From NCBI GenBank assembly GCA_014695345.1, contig JACJOC010000086.1, positions 62,001 to 126,000 of the forward strand: 64,000 bases of DNA, written 5' to 3'. The stretch's first letter is position 1, and the number at the start of each line of letters is the position of its first letter. The notes below the pieces were generated by a model. It was not told where the DNA came from. It saw nothing but the letters and a program-made list of their open reading frames with translations, and made no database searches. Position numbers and translations under genes: made by a program. The DNA is from Cyanobacteria bacterium FACHB-471 (lineage in GTDB: Bacteria > Cyanobacteriota > Cyanobacteriia > Elainellales > Elainellaceae). This document shows positions 18,747-27,395 of the stretch, piece after piece.

Positions 18747-20102
18747 ATGGTTATGGAACTTCCCTTAATCGGCAAAATTCGCCCGCCTGCCCGTTGGGTG
18801 CTGGGGTTGATTGCGGCTGGTTTAGTTGGAACTGGCGCAGCTTCTTTCTTGGTGATTCGGCAGCAGGCTACGGTGCCCGACATTTCATCGCTGACGGTTC
18901 CGGTTGAGTCTGAGGCGGTGACGATTCGGATCACGGCTAGCGGTACGGTGCAGCCTGTGCAGACGGTAAACCTTAGCCCTAAAGAGACAGGGTTATTGGC
19001 TGAACTGTATGTGGAGCAGGGCGATCGCGTCACCCAAGGGCAGGTCATTGCCCGCATGGAAAGCGAAACCGTTGAAGCAGAGTTAGCCCAGGCACAAGCT
19101 AGAGTTTCCCAGTCCAGAGCAAATCTTTCTGAGATCAGGGCCGGCAACCGTCCTGAAGAAATTGCTCAGGCTCAAGCAGGGGTTTCGCAGGCTGAAGCAC
19201 GGGTCGAAGAAGCCCAGGCTCGCGTCAACCTGGCAGAAGAGCGAGTTCGGCGCAACCGTCAGCTAGAGGCTGAGGGGGCAATTTCTACCGACGATCTGGA
19301 CCAGGTGTTAAATGAGGCTGAAACCGCCAGAGCAGCCCTGGCGCAAAACCGAGCCAGTCTGCAAGAGACGCGAGAAACGCTACAGCTTCAAAGAAACGGC
19401 AGTCGTCCCCAAGATATTGAAGAAGCCGAGGCTCAGCTTGCTGAGGCTCAGGCTAACCTGAAAGCGGTTCAAGTCAGGTTAGAAGATACCTACATTCGTG
19501 CGCCGTTTTCGGGCATTGTGACGCAGAAATATGCGACCCCAGGCTCCTTTGTTGCGCCTGCGACTTCTGCTTCTGATGTGAGTTCTGCGACTTCGACCGC
19601 GATTGTGGCGATCGCCACCGGACTCGAAATCTTGGCAGAAGTGCCTGAAGTGGATATCAACCAAATTAGCGTCGGACAACCTGTAGAAATCAAAGCAGAC
19701 GCTTACCCCGAGCAGGTATTTCAGGGACGGGTCAAGCTAGTTGCCCCAGAGGCCGTAGTTGAGCAAAACGTGACCTCATTTCAGGTGCGAATTGACCTGG
19801 AAACGGGTGAGGACAAGCTGCGCTCCGGCATGAATGTAGACGTGGAATTTATTGGCGACGAGTTAAGTGATGCTTTAGTAGTGCCAACGGTGGCGATCGT
19901 CACCCAGGATGGACAGGAAGGTGTGTTGGTTCCTGATGACAAGAACCGCGCTCGCTTTAAGCCCGTCACCATTGGCTCTCAAATCGGCAACCAGACCCAA
20001 GTGTTAGAAGGCATCGAAGAAGGCGATCGCATCTTCATTGACCTTCCCCCCGGACAAGATTTGGAGAACCTTAACTTTGGTCAAGACCAGCAGGAGGAAT
20101 AA
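18747..20102 (+). CDS. ABC exporter periplasmic adaptor (HlyD/MacA family)
   Basis: Membrane-fusion subunit, 451 residues. N-terminal membrane anchor at about 15-37 (WVLGLIAAGLVGTGAASFLV), then a biotinyl-lipoyl half (LSPKETGLLAELYVEQGDRV), a long alpha-hairpin coiled coil (about 105-240, rich in Ala/Gln/Glu with two homologous AQAGVSQAEARVEEAQARV-like strands), the second lipoyl half (YIRAPFSGIVTQKYATPGSF), and beta-barrel domains to the end. It joins the inner-membrane permease to an outer-membrane TolC-type channel; no TolC gene is in the window. Second gene of the exporter operon. Confidence 0.92.
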   Translation: MVMELPLIGKIRPPARWVLGLIAAGLVGTGAASFLVIRQQATVPDISSLTVPVESEAVTIRITASGTVQPVQTVNLSPKETGLLAELYVEQGDRVTQGQVIARMESETVEAELAQAQARVSQSRANLSEIRAGNRPEEIAQAQAGVSQAEARVEEAQARVNLAEERVRRNRQLEAEGAISTDDLDQVLNEAETARAALAQNRASLQETRETLQLQRNGSRPQDIEEAEAQLAEAQANLKAVQVRLEDTYIRAPFSGIVTQKYATPGSFVAPATSASDVSSATSTAIVAIATGLEILAEVPEVDINQISVGQPVEIKADAYPEQVFQGRVKLVAPEAVVEQNVTSFQVRIDLETGEDKLRSGMNVDVEFIGDELSDALVVPTVAIVTQDGQEGVLVPDDKNRARFKPVTIGSQIGNQTQVLEGIEEGDRIFIDLPPGQDLENLNFGQDQQEE

Positions 20103-20162
20103 AAACTCACTTTCTATACCTCCTAGCTCCTACTCCCTAGCCCCTAATTTCTCTCTCCTCTC

Positions 20163-21380
20163 ATGAACATCACCGAAAGCCTCAAAATGGCGCTCAGAAC
20201 CCTCACTGCGAATAAGCTTCGCAGTGGACTCACTATGTTGGGAATTGTCATCGGCAATGCCTCTGTGATTGCGATGGTGGGTTTGGGTGAAGGCGCACAA
20301 ACTTACGTGTCTGGTCAAATTGAAGGACTCGGCCCAAACGTTTTGTTTGTGTTGCCGGGAACGCCAGAGTCACAGCGGGCTAGCTTTAACCAGCCCAAAA
20401 CGCTGGTGTTGGATGACGCAGAGGCGATCGCCGCCCAAGTCGGCTCGGTGCAAGGTGTTGCGCCAGAGTTTAATGATGCCGGACTGGTGACTCAGGGTAA
20501 CCGCAGCACTAATGCGACTATTGTTGGCACTACGCCATCTTTTCCAGAAGTGAGAAACTTTGATCTGGCGCAGGGACGGTTTTTCACCGATTCGGATATG
20601 CAGCGCAGCAGCCAGGTTGCGGTGATTGGGCAACAAATGGCAGAGCGGCTATTTGTGAACGAAGACCCAGTTGGGCAAAATATTCGGATTAAGAACAACA
20701 GTTTTCAAGTGATTGGAGTGCTGGATGAAAAAGGCTCCAATTTGGGTCTGAACTATGACGATGCGGTGCTGGTGCCGCTGATTACGATGTCGCGTCGGCT
20801 AGTTGGGCAAACGTCACCTTACGGCATTGAGCTAACCTACATTGCGATTTCGGTCAACAACGAAAGCAATATCAGAGCGGCTGAATTTCAGATCACAAAC
20901 CTGTTGCGACTGCGGCACCAGGTTGTGGATGAGGATGATTTTATCATCAACAGTCAAAAAGATTTGCTGGAGATTACAGGCACCATTACTGGAGCGCTGA
21001 CGATTTTGCTGGCGGCGATCGCCGGAATCTCCCTCTTTGTAGGCGGCATCGGCATCATGAATATCATGCTCGTCTCGGTTAAAGAGAGGACTCAGGAAAT
21101 TGGACTGAGGAAGGCGATCGGCGCTTCCCAGCAGGACATTCTGGTGCAGTTCATGATTGAGGCGGTGATTCTCTCTGCGGTGGGTGGCATTGTCGGCACA
21201 GGTATCGGAGTGGGCGGTGCATTACTCATTGGACTGTTCACCCCCTTTCAACCTGGTATCTCTGTTGCTGCCGTTGTTGTTGCTGTTGGAGTATCAGGCA
21301 GCATCGGACTCTTCTTTGGCGTTGTCCCTGCCCGACAAGCTGCTCGACTTGACCCAATCGTAGCCCTTAGAAGCGCTTAG
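20163..21380 (+). CDS. MacB-like ABC exporter permease (FtsX fold)
   Basis: 405 residues, the permease half without the ATPase domain that MacB carries. First membrane helix about 20-42 (SGLTMLGIVIGNASVIAMVG), a large periplasmic domain (about 50-260), then three helices near the C terminus (about 270-300, 320-355, 365-390) in the FtsX arrangement, including SVKERTQEIGLRKAIGAS, the coupling region that contacts the ATPase. It works with the adaptor upstream and the ATPase downstream; the substrate may be a drug, lipid or peptide (unknown). Confidence 0.92.
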   Translation: MNITESLKMALRTLTANKLRSGLTMLGIVIGNASVIAMVGLGEGAQTYVSGQIEGLGPNVLFVLPGTPESQRASFNQPKTLVLDDAEAIAAQVGSVQGVAPEFNDAGLVTQGNRSTNATIVGTTPSFPEVRNFDLAQGRFFTDSDMQRSSQVAVIGQQMAERLFVNEDPVGQNIRIKNNSFQVIGVLDEKGSNLGLNYDDAVLVPLITMSRRLVGQTSPYGIELTYIAISVNNESNIRAAEFQITNLLRLRHQVVDEDDFIINSQKDLLEITGTITGALTILLAAIAGISLFVGGIGIMNIMLVSVKERTQEIGLRKAIGASQQDILVQFMIEAVILSAVGGIVGTGIGVGGALLIGLFTPFQPGISVAAVVVAVGVSGSIGLFFGVVPARQAARLDPIVALRSA

Positions 21381-21404
21381 TTTAGTCATGAGTTGTGGGT
21401 CTTG

Positions 21405-21478
21405 TGTAGGGGCGAAGCGTTCGGTAGATAACCGATTGAAAATATCGAAAATTGTCGCCCGAACGCTTCGCCCCTACA
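21405..21478. repeat. 20-bp perfect inverted repeat inside the exporter operon
   Basis: Arms 21405-21424 and 21459-21478 are exact complements; the core is GTAGGGGCGAAGCGTTCGG. The loop is 34 bases. The unit resembles the GTAGGGGCG-type repeats found between cyanobacterial genes; a shorter relative follows pgsA at 29268. It separates the permease from its ATPase and could weaken or process the transcript between them. Confidence 0.75.
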
Positions 21479-21551
21479 AGCTCCTCGGACAAACTGAGAG
21501 TTCTCAAATATCCTCTCAAATGCAAAACTCCTAACGCAAAACGCAAAACTC

Positions 21552-22271
21552 ATGTCTAAAGCCATCATTCAACTCGAACATATTTCCAAGGTCTATGGTT
21601 CTGGCAATACTGAGGTCCGAGCGCTGTCAGGCGTGAGTTTGACCGTGGAAGCAGGTGAGTATTGCGCGATTATGGGCGCTTCGGGGTCGGGTAAATCGAC
21701 GGCGATGAATGTGATTGGCTGTCTCGATCGCCCCACCGATGGATGCTATTACCTGGATGGTGTAGATGTGGCGGGGTTAGAAGATACTGAGCTAGCCCAT
21801 ATTCGTAATCGCAAAATTGGGTTTGTGTTTCAGCAGTTTCATTTGTTGCCGCAGTTGACGGCAATGGAAAATGTGATGCTGCCGATGGTGTATGCAGGCA
21901 TTCCTAATCGCGATCGCCAAGACCGCGCCGCTGAAGCGCTAACGCGAGTGGGTCTGGCTAACCGTCTCAACAATAAGCCCACCCAGCTTTCGGGTGGACA
22001 ACAGCAGCGGGTGGCGATCGCCCGTGCCATTGTGAATCAGCCTGTGCTGCTGCTGGCAGATGAGCCGACGGGCGCTTTGGACTCTCACACCACTCAGGAA
22101 GTGATGAATATTTTTGGTGAACTCAATGCCAGCGGCATTACTGTTGTGATGGTGACGCACGAGTCAGAAGTCGCCAAAATGAGCAAGCGTGTCGTCTGGT
22201 TTCGAGATGGCAATGTGATTCACTCTCATCTTGCACCCGAAGACTTGGGACAGGTAGCGATCGCCCCCTAG
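21552..22271 (+). CDS. ABC exporter ATPase (MacB/LolD type)
   Basis: 239-residue nucleotide-binding subunit. Walker A GASGSGKST (42-50), Q-loop in FVFQQFHLLPQ, signature LSGGQQQRVAIARA, Walker B LLLADEPTGALD with the catalytic Glu, and the switch His in MVTHE. It is typical of the LolD/MacB/DevA group that powers mechanotransmission exporters with FtsX-type permeases. Last gene of the operon, 171 bases after the permease across an inverted repeat; a convergent gene follows. Confidence 0.95.
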   Translation: MSKAIIQLEHISKVYGSGNTEVRALSGVSLTVEAGEYCAIMGASGSGKSTAMNVIGCLDRPTDGCYYLDGVDVAGLEDTELAHIRNRKIGFVFQQFHLLPQLTAMENVMLPMVYAGIPNRDRQDRAAEALTRVGLANRLNNKPTQLSGGQQQRVAIARAIVNQPVLLLADEPTGALDSHTTQEVMNIFGELNASGITVVMVTHESEVAKMSKRVVWFRDGNVIHSHLAPEDLGQVAIAP

Positions 22272-22297
22272 AAGATTTCTAGGAAGAATACCCTTTG

Positions 22298-22374
22298 CGT
22301 AGGCTGAGTGGAGTATCGCGAAACCCAACAATAGGAGCTTGCGTTGGGTTCTGCCTTGCTTCATCCAATTTACG
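22298..22374. repeat. Degenerate copy of the GTTGGGTTCCGC repeat, terminator
   Basis: Both arms of the 9615-9698 element are recognisable but worn: AACCCAAC (22322-22329) pairs with GTTGGGTT (22343-22350) and outer parts pair weakly. It lies between the exporter ATPase (rightward) and the 116-residue gene (leftward), again a convergent position. Confidence 0.6.
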
Positions 22375-22375
22375 A

Positions 22376-22726
22376 TTATGAAGATTGTGCGTTAGGGGAG
22401 TTTTCCTGCTTAATTCTCTTGGCTTCTGCTAAATATTGTTTATTAGCTTCTACGTGCACCTGAGCCGCTTTTAAATGTTCCTCAACGGCTTGCTCGTATG
22501 CTTCCACTGCTGTTTCTCCCCCTGCTTCAGCGAGCTGTGCAAATTCGAGCGACTTTTTTGCGTGCTGCTGAATCTTTTCACCCGCTCGCTTCATCGTCTG
22601 TCCCAGGTGTTCAGAACCTTGAGTTTCAAGCGATCGCCCTATTTCATACACATGTTTGCCGTGTTGCCATGATTCCTCTGCATGTTTTTGAGCAAGCCTG
22701 ACATTTTCTAATGACGGCTGATGCAT
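22376..22726 (-). CDS. Alpha-helical hypothetical protein (116 residues)
   Basis: No named family recognised. The product is almost wholly helical, rich in Ala, Glu, Gln, His and Lys, with heptad-like spacing over most of its length (for example AQKHAEESWQHGKHVYEIG and AYEQAVEEHLKAAQVHVEAN), and no Cys, signal or membrane helix. It is probably a small cytoplasmic coiled-coil protein. Codon use and composition look genuine, and ATG 22726 is the only N-terminal start. No operon partner. Confidence 0.65.
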   Translation of the reverse strand: MHQPSLENVRLAQKHAEESWQHGKHVYEIGRSLETQGSEHLGQTMKRAGEKIQQHAKKSLEFAQLAEAGGETAVEAYEQAVEEHLKAAQVHVEANKQYLAEAKRIKQENSPNAQSS

Positions 22727-23064
22727 TAAGTTGAAACCTCTCTATGTTTTTAAGCGGTGTTTTTAGACGCTGGGTTCTATGTTTTTCAACGGCTGAAGGC
22801 GTTTGAGTTCTATTATTTTTTTGTAAGTCTTTAGCCGCACAATAGCCATCTGTCTTTAGGCAGTAGCTAATCCATTCAATTGCACACTGGAGTGTAGAGG
22901 TAAGTCGAAAGTATGAAGCGCTAATCTTATGTAGGGCAGGAATATAGGTTTGGCTATCAAACAGTTTTACTACATGAGGCGCAAAACCTTAATTCTTAAT
23001 TGCTGGATTGATTCTGGTAGGAATCAGTGGAAGTTGGCTAAAGTTTAAGTAACAGTTAAAGTAA
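22727..23064. other. Divergent intergenic region, no gene seen
   Basis: 338 bases between the helical protein (leftward) and CheB (rightward). It contains short imperfect direct repeats of GTCTTTAG and TTTTTAAGC/TTTTTAGAC type but no gene, RNA or clear palindrome. It should hold both promoters. Confidence 0.45.
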
Positions 23065-23652
23065 ATGTGCGAATATGCGTCCGCTTCTCCAATCGTGGTA
23101 ATTGGAGCCTCCGCTGGAGGAGTGCAGGCTTTACTAGAGTTAGTGCAGCTATTGCCAGCCAATTTTGGGGCAAGCATTTTTATTGTGTTGCACACTTCTC
23201 CTACCCTACCCTCACGACTGCCCAAACTACTACAAACCGCAGGACATCTCTCAGTAACTCATGCTGTCGATCAGGCTGAAATTCACCCCGGACATATCTA
23301 TGTTGCACCACCAGACCGTCACCTCTTGATTAAGCCTGGGTGGATGCAGGTAGTATTAGGCCCAAAAGAAAATCGCTTTCGTCCTGCGATTGATCCTTTG
23401 TTTAGAACTGCGGCTCTAGCTTACGGCGATCGCGTGATTGGCGTTTTGCTATCGGGTGCGCTCTATGACGGCACGGCCGGGTTGTTTGACATTAAGCAAC
23501 ACGGCGGACTCACGATTGTTCAAGACCCTGAAGAAGCTTTTGTTTCTGCTTTACCGAGACACGCAATTGCTCACGTTGCGGTAGACCACATTCTACCTAT
23601 TGCTGGTATTGCTCAGTTGTTATCTACGTTTAGTGAGCAGCTTTCAGCTTAG
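23065..23652 (+). CDS. cheB: CheB-type protein-glutamate methylesterase, catalytic domain only
   Basis: 195 residues, a bare CheB catalytic domain without the usual N-terminal receiver. The triad is present: Ser in VVIGASAGGVQ (about 15), His in VLHTSP, Asp in LLSGALYDGTAGL. CheB removes methyl groups from, or deamidates, chemoreceptor glutamates (family knowledge). The missing receiver means it cannot be switched on by CheA in the normal way; activity may be controlled by partners. The next gene, 11 bases on, encodes what is usually the C-terminal zinc-ribbon tail of such CheB proteins. Confidence 0.9.
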   Translation: MCEYASASPIVVIGASAGGVQALLELVQLLPANFGASIFIVLHTSPTLPSRLPKLLQTAGHLSVTHAVDQAEIHPGHIYVAPPDRHLLIKPGWMQVVLGPKENRFRPAIDPLFRTAALAYGDRVIGVLLSGALYDGTAGLFDIKQHGGLTIVQDPEEAFVSALPRHAIAHVAVDHILPIAGIAQLLSTFSEQLSA

Positions 23653-23663
23653 GAGAATTACAG

Positions 23664-24089
23664 ATGCCAAATGAAGAAATACAGCCCGATCCAGTAGAAA
23701 TGAGCCAGAGTATGTTTGAAGACTACGACATGCCTGGAAAGCACACCGTCCTGATTTGTCCTGAATGCGGAGGGACGCTATGGGAAATTCGCAGAGACAG
23801 TCTAATTAACCTTCAATGTCATGTAGGTCATGCCTATTCGTTAGAGAGTTTTTTAGAAGACCAGGCTGAAGAGGTTGAGCGTAACCTATGGAAAACATTG
23901 CGAACGCTGAAAGATAGAGCCGAAATCTTTCGTCAACTGGCAGCCGAGCATTCTCGGCATGGCAATTTAGTTGCCGCACAACAGCTTGAAGTGCAGATTG
24001 AGAATGCGCTACAACGGGCTAAACTATTGTGTCAGGTCTTGCAAATCGGTGAGCTTAAACCTGACCCAGAATTCCTTTTCCCAAGTTAA
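23664..24089 (+). CDS. Zinc-ribbon protein homologous to the CheB C-terminal tail
   Basis: 141 residues with LICPECGGTLWE then LQCHVGHAYS, giving two Cys and a Cys-His set for a zinc ribbon, followed by helices (WKTLRTLKDRAEIFRQLAAE). In many proteobacterial and cyanobacterial CheB proteins this same module is fused behind the esterase; here it is a separate gene, 11 bases after cheB with AGGAG before its ATG. The pair probably works as one complex. The role of the tail is not established. No membrane segments. Confidence 0.8.
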   Translation: MPNEEIQPDPVEMSQSMFEDYDMPGKHTVLICPECGGTLWEIRRDSLINLQCHVGHAYSLESFLEDQAEEVERNLWKTLRTLKDRAEIFRQLAAEHSRHGNLVAAQQLEVQIENALQRAKLLCQVLQIGELKPDPEFLFPS

Positions 24090-24155
24090 ACTTTAGGTTT
24101 AGGCTAATAGTTACTTGAACTGATTGTTAGTGAGGAGGGCGATCGCGCAAATGCA

Positions 24156-24302
24156 GTTAAAAAGTTAAAAAGTTAAAAAGTTAAAAAGTTAAAAAGTTAA
24201 AAAGTTAAAAAGTTAAAAAGTTAAAAAGTTAAAAAGTTAAAAAGTTAAAAAGTTAAAAAGTTAAAAAGTTAAAAAGTTAAAAAGTTAAAAAGTTAAAAAG
24301 TT
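24156..24302. repeat. 18-copy perfect octamer tandem repeat (GTTAAAAA)n
   Basis: Eighteen identical copies of GTTAAAAA (24156-24299) followed by GTT. All frames with TTAAAAAG hit TAA stops, so it is not coding. A reverse-complement half copy, TTAACTTTTT, lies at 24438-24447 and could pair with any unit. Exact repetition suggests recent slippage expansion and copy number that may vary between strains. It sits between the zinc-ribbon gene and the second cheB. Confidence 0.97.
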
Positions 24303-24602
24303 GCTCTGGCCACGTTACTTTCCTCGAAATCTGCCAAAATTCCCCTTTAATAGGGATGTTTGATTTCCCTTTTAAGGGGGATTTGGCTCCAGTTTTTTCC
24401 TTCTCAGGGGAGGCTAGAGGAAGCGAGCGCAAAGACTTTAACTTTTTGATCATCCTTTGAGACTCAAGCTAGACTTAGAGCAAAATTGCGAATCAGCCGA
24501 TTGTTACGTTCCTTTAGAACTATCGGTTGCAAACCTTAACAAGCAGGTAATCTTAAGTTTGGTAGACGAGCCCGCTTTACCTTATTTGGTTGAAACTGAG
24601 CA
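24303..24602. other. Leader region of the second CheB/CheR genes
   Basis: Contains an AT-rich palindromic repeat of the type CCCTTTTAAGGGGGATTTGG (around 24340-24385), a frequent cyanobacterial intergenic element, then a stretch open in one frame from 24457 that overlaps the CheB start out of frame. That 81-codon frame has no ribosome site and I do not support it. The promoter for cheB2-cheR probably lies here. Confidence 0.45.
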
Positions 24603-25232
24603 ATGCAACACTTTATCGCTGATCCCAATAGTGCTCATTTTGCCTCCTCTGCCGATGTCGCCTCTAAGGTCGTTGCGATCGCCTCTTCGGCGGGTGGGCT
24701 AGATGCTTTGATTCAAGTTTTGTCAGGTTTGCCTACCGATTTTCCTGCTGCGATCGCGGTCGTGCAGCATCTTTCTCCTCACTATCGCTCTCAAATGGCA
24801 GAGATTTTAAACCGGCGAACTGCTCTATCGGTCAAAGAAGCGAAGACCGGGGATCTGCTCAAGCCAGGATGTGTTCTCATTGCACCCCCCGATCACCATT
24901 TGTTGATCAGCAGCGATAGATCGGTGATACTCAATCAAACTGCAAAAGTTCGTTTTTCTCGCCCTGCGGCTGACATCTTATTTAACTCGATTGCTGCAAT
25001 CTACAAAGAACGGGCGATCGCAGTTGTGTTGACTGGTAAAGATGGCGATGGTGCAGCTGGCTCTCAGACAATTAAACAGATGGGTGGAATTGTGATTGCT
25101 CAGGACGAAGCTACTTCCAAATTTTTTAGTATGCCTGACGCTGCTATTCAAACGGGAGTCGTTGACTTTGTGTTGCCCCTGACTGATATCCCTACCACTC
25201 TGGTTAGGTTGGTGATGCAGCGGGTTGCATAA
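24603..25232 (+). CDS. cheB: Second CheB-type methylesterase, catalytic domain only
   Basis: 209 residues. The active-site Ser lies in VAIASSAGGLDAL (about 30), the His in VVQHLSPHY, and the Asp in VLTGKDGDGAAG. It again lacks a receiver. In many bacteria this domain is the first part of a CheB-CheR-PAS-kinase fusion; here the gene stops and the CheR protein starts 11 bases later after an AAGGA ribosome site, so the fusion is split. It is only loosely similar to the CheB encoded at 23065, suggesting two old paralogs rather than a fresh duplication. Confidence 0.9.
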   Translation: MQHFIADPNSAHFASSADVASKVVAIASSAGGLDALIQVLSGLPTDFPAAIAVVQHLSPHYRSQMAEILNRRTALSVKEAKTGDLLKPGCVLIAPPDHHLLISSDRSVILNQTAKVRFSRPAADILFNSIAAIYKERAIAVVLTGKDGDGAAGSQTIKQMGGIVIAQDEATSKFFSMPDAAIQTGVVDFVLPLTDIPTTLVRLVMQRVA

Positions 25233-25243
25233 AGGACTATCGA

Positions 25244-27088
25244 ATGAACACAAACGATGAAGATGCTGTATTTGAGGCACTTCTAGATTATCTCAAACGA
25301 GCCAGAGGTTTCGATTTTACGGGCTACAAGCGCTCTTCATTAAAGCGACGAGTGCACAAGCGGATGGCATCAAGAGGCATCAACCGCTTTGAGGATTATC
25401 TAGATTACCTGGAAGTCTATCCCAACGAGTTTGCAGAATTGTTCAATACGATTCTGATCAACGTCACCAGCTTTTTTCGGGATCAGGCTGCTTGGAGCTA
25501 TCTACAGGAACACATCATCACTTCTTTAATCTGGGGAAAGCCAGAAGACGAACCGATTCGGGTTTGGAGTGCGGGCTGTGCGTCGGGTGAAGAAGCCTAC
25601 ACTCTGGCGATCGTTTTGGCTGAAATTTTGGGAGATGAGCAGTTTCGGCAGCGGGTCAAAGTTTATGCCACAGACGTAGATGAAGAGGCTTTGGCTCAGG
25701 CTCGTCAGTCTAGCTACAGCACTAAAGAGCTTGAGCCAGTTTCGCTGGAGTTGCGAGAGCGATATTTTGAGCCATTGGGCGAGCGCTTCACCTTTCGGGC
25801 TGACATACGCCGTTCGGTGATCTTTGGTCGTCATGATCTGGTGCAAGATGCTCCAATTTCTCGGCTTGACCTGTTGGTTTGCCGCAATGCGCTGATGTAT
25901 TTTAATGCTGAAGCTCAAGCTCGCATTCTAAACCGCTTTCACTTTGCGCTGCGAGACCCTGGCATCTTATTTTTAGGCAAAGCGGAGATGCTGCTGTCTC
26001 ATGCCAATTTGTTCACACCCACGAATCTTCAGCATCGAATTTTTAGTAAAGTCCCGCAGATTAGTTTGCGCGATCGCTTTTTGTCTTTTTCACAAGCCAA
26101 TGATGATAGGGTAAGCACCGATTTATCTAGCTATGTCCGGCTTCGAGAAGTCGCTTTTGATAAGTCTCTAATTCCACAAATAGTTGTAGATGTCAACGGC
26201 AACCTGATATTTGCTAATTCGTCTTTGCGCGTCATGTTTGGGCTGGTGCAACAAGACCTGGGGCGACCGCTGCAAGACCTGGAAATTTCTTATCGACCGC
26301 TAGAGCTGCGTTCTCAAATTGAGCAGGTCTATGCCAACCATCAAACGATCATCGTGAGGGACGTGACCCGCCAACAGTTAGATGGCAGAGTTCAGCATTT
26401 GGACGTGCGAATTGCGCCTCTAGAAGATGACAACGGCGAAGTTATGGGAGCTAGCGTTGCCTTTACTGATGTCAGTCGCTATCACGAGCTTCAGCAAGAA
26501 ATTCAAAACTCTAATCAAAAACTAGAAACCGCGAACGAAGAGCTTGAGTCTAGCAATGAGGAACTAGAGACGACGAACGAAGAGCTTCAGTCTACCAACG
26601 AAGAACTGGAGACGACGAACGAAGAGCTTCAGTCTACCAACGAAGAACTGGAGACGATGAACGAAGAACTCCAGTCTACGAACGAGGAGCTTCAGACGAT
26701 CAACGATGAACTACGTCTACGTACCCAAGAACTGAACGAGGCAAATGCTTTCCTAAACTCCATCCTGACTAGCATGAAGGCTGGGGTGATTGCCCTCAAT
26801 CGTCAGTTTCAAGTGATTAGCTGGAACAGTGAAGCAGAAAATCTGTGGGGGCTACGTAACTCAGAAGTGCAGGGCGAATCGTTGTTTAACCTGGACATGG
26901 GTTTGCCCGTTGACCAGTTGCGAGACATGATTCGTCGCTCTTTACTAGGAGAAAAAAACTCCCTGGAAATTACTCTAGATGCCGTCAATCGCAGGGGACG
27001 AAAGATTAAGTGTCGGGTGGTGTGCAATCCCATGTTTGACTCTGAAGAAACCACCCAGGGTGTCATCTTAGTCATGGAAGAAGCTTGA
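25244..27088 (+). CDS. cheR: CheR-type methyltransferase with coiled coil and PAS domains
   Basis: 614 residues. CheR N- and C-domains occupy about 8-270: NVTSFFRD (73-80), the SAM-binding WSAGCASGEEAYTLA (108-122), and the RNALMYF motif near 213. A PAS domain follows (about 305-410), then a striking coiled coil (about 420-500) built from repeats of NEELQSTNEELETT, then a second PAS (about 505-610). The layout equals the middle of CheB/CheR fusion sensors. It uses SAM to methylate receptor-like glutamates; the real target is unknown. No receptor, CheA or CheW gene is in the window. Confidence 0.93.
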   Translation: MNTNDEDAVFEALLDYLKRARGFDFTGYKRSSLKRRVHKRMASRGINRFEDYLDYLEVYPNEFAELFNTILINVTSFFRDQAAWSYLQEHIITSLIWGKPEDEPIRVWSAGCASGEEAYTLAIVLAEILGDEQFRQRVKVYATDVDEEALAQARQSSYSTKELEPVSLELRERYFEPLGERFTFRADIRRSVIFGRHDLVQDAPISRLDLLVCRNALMYFNAEAQARILNRFHFALRDPGILFLGKAEMLLSHANLFTPTNLQHRIFSKVPQISLRDRFLSFSQANDDRVSTDLSSYVRLREVAFDKSLIPQIVVDVNGNLIFANSSLRVMFGLVQQDLGRPLQDLEISYRPLELRSQIEQVYANHQTIIVRDVTRQQLDGRVQHLDVRIAPLEDDNGEVMGASVAFTDVSRYHELQQEIQNSNQKLETANEELESSNEELETTNEELQSTNEELETTNEELQSTNEELETMNEELQSTNEELQTINDELRLRTQELNEANAFLNSILTSMKAGVIALNRQFQVISWNSEAENLWGLRNSEVQGESLFNLDMGLPVDQLRDMIRRSLLGEKNSLEITLDAVNRRGRKIKCRVVCNPMFDSEETTQGVILVMEEA

Positions 27089-27395
27089 ACTTGCTCCACC
27101 CAACCTCCATCAGAAGATTTGTCAGTCAATCAGCTATTCGCAACTTTCAAAAGGAAGACAGATTTTTTTTCTACCGCAGATTACCAATCTCCCTGTGGAG
27201 ACGTGGCAAGCTGATTTGAGAACGCTAAAATCTCAGTAATCTGCTAATTTCTAAGCTGGTGATACTTGTTTGAACTGAGACGTAACAGATTCTTTCGTAT
27301 TAAGCTTGGCAGTATCAAGCCCCTCCTGAAGTTTCTAGAGGCAGTTGGTTAATCACTCTATGCCCCCTTAAGCTTTGCAGTAAAGCGATCGCCCT
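27089..27395. other. Intergenic, 307 bases, fragment of dispersed repeat
   Basis: Starts with TGCTCCACCCAACCTCC (27092-27108), part of the GTTGGGTTCCGC repeat family, placed where a terminator for cheR would be. The rest holds no recognisable gene. The promoter of the downstream kinase gene may lie here. Confidence 0.4.

Noticed and set aside
24156-24302. Tandem array considered as CRISPR
   Set aside because: Units of 8 bases without spacers and no cas genes; it is a simple tandem repeat.
24457-24702. 81-codon frame before the second cheB
   Set aside because: Overlaps cheB2 by 100 bases in another frame, has no ribosome site and an unlikely Leu/Pro/Arg end.
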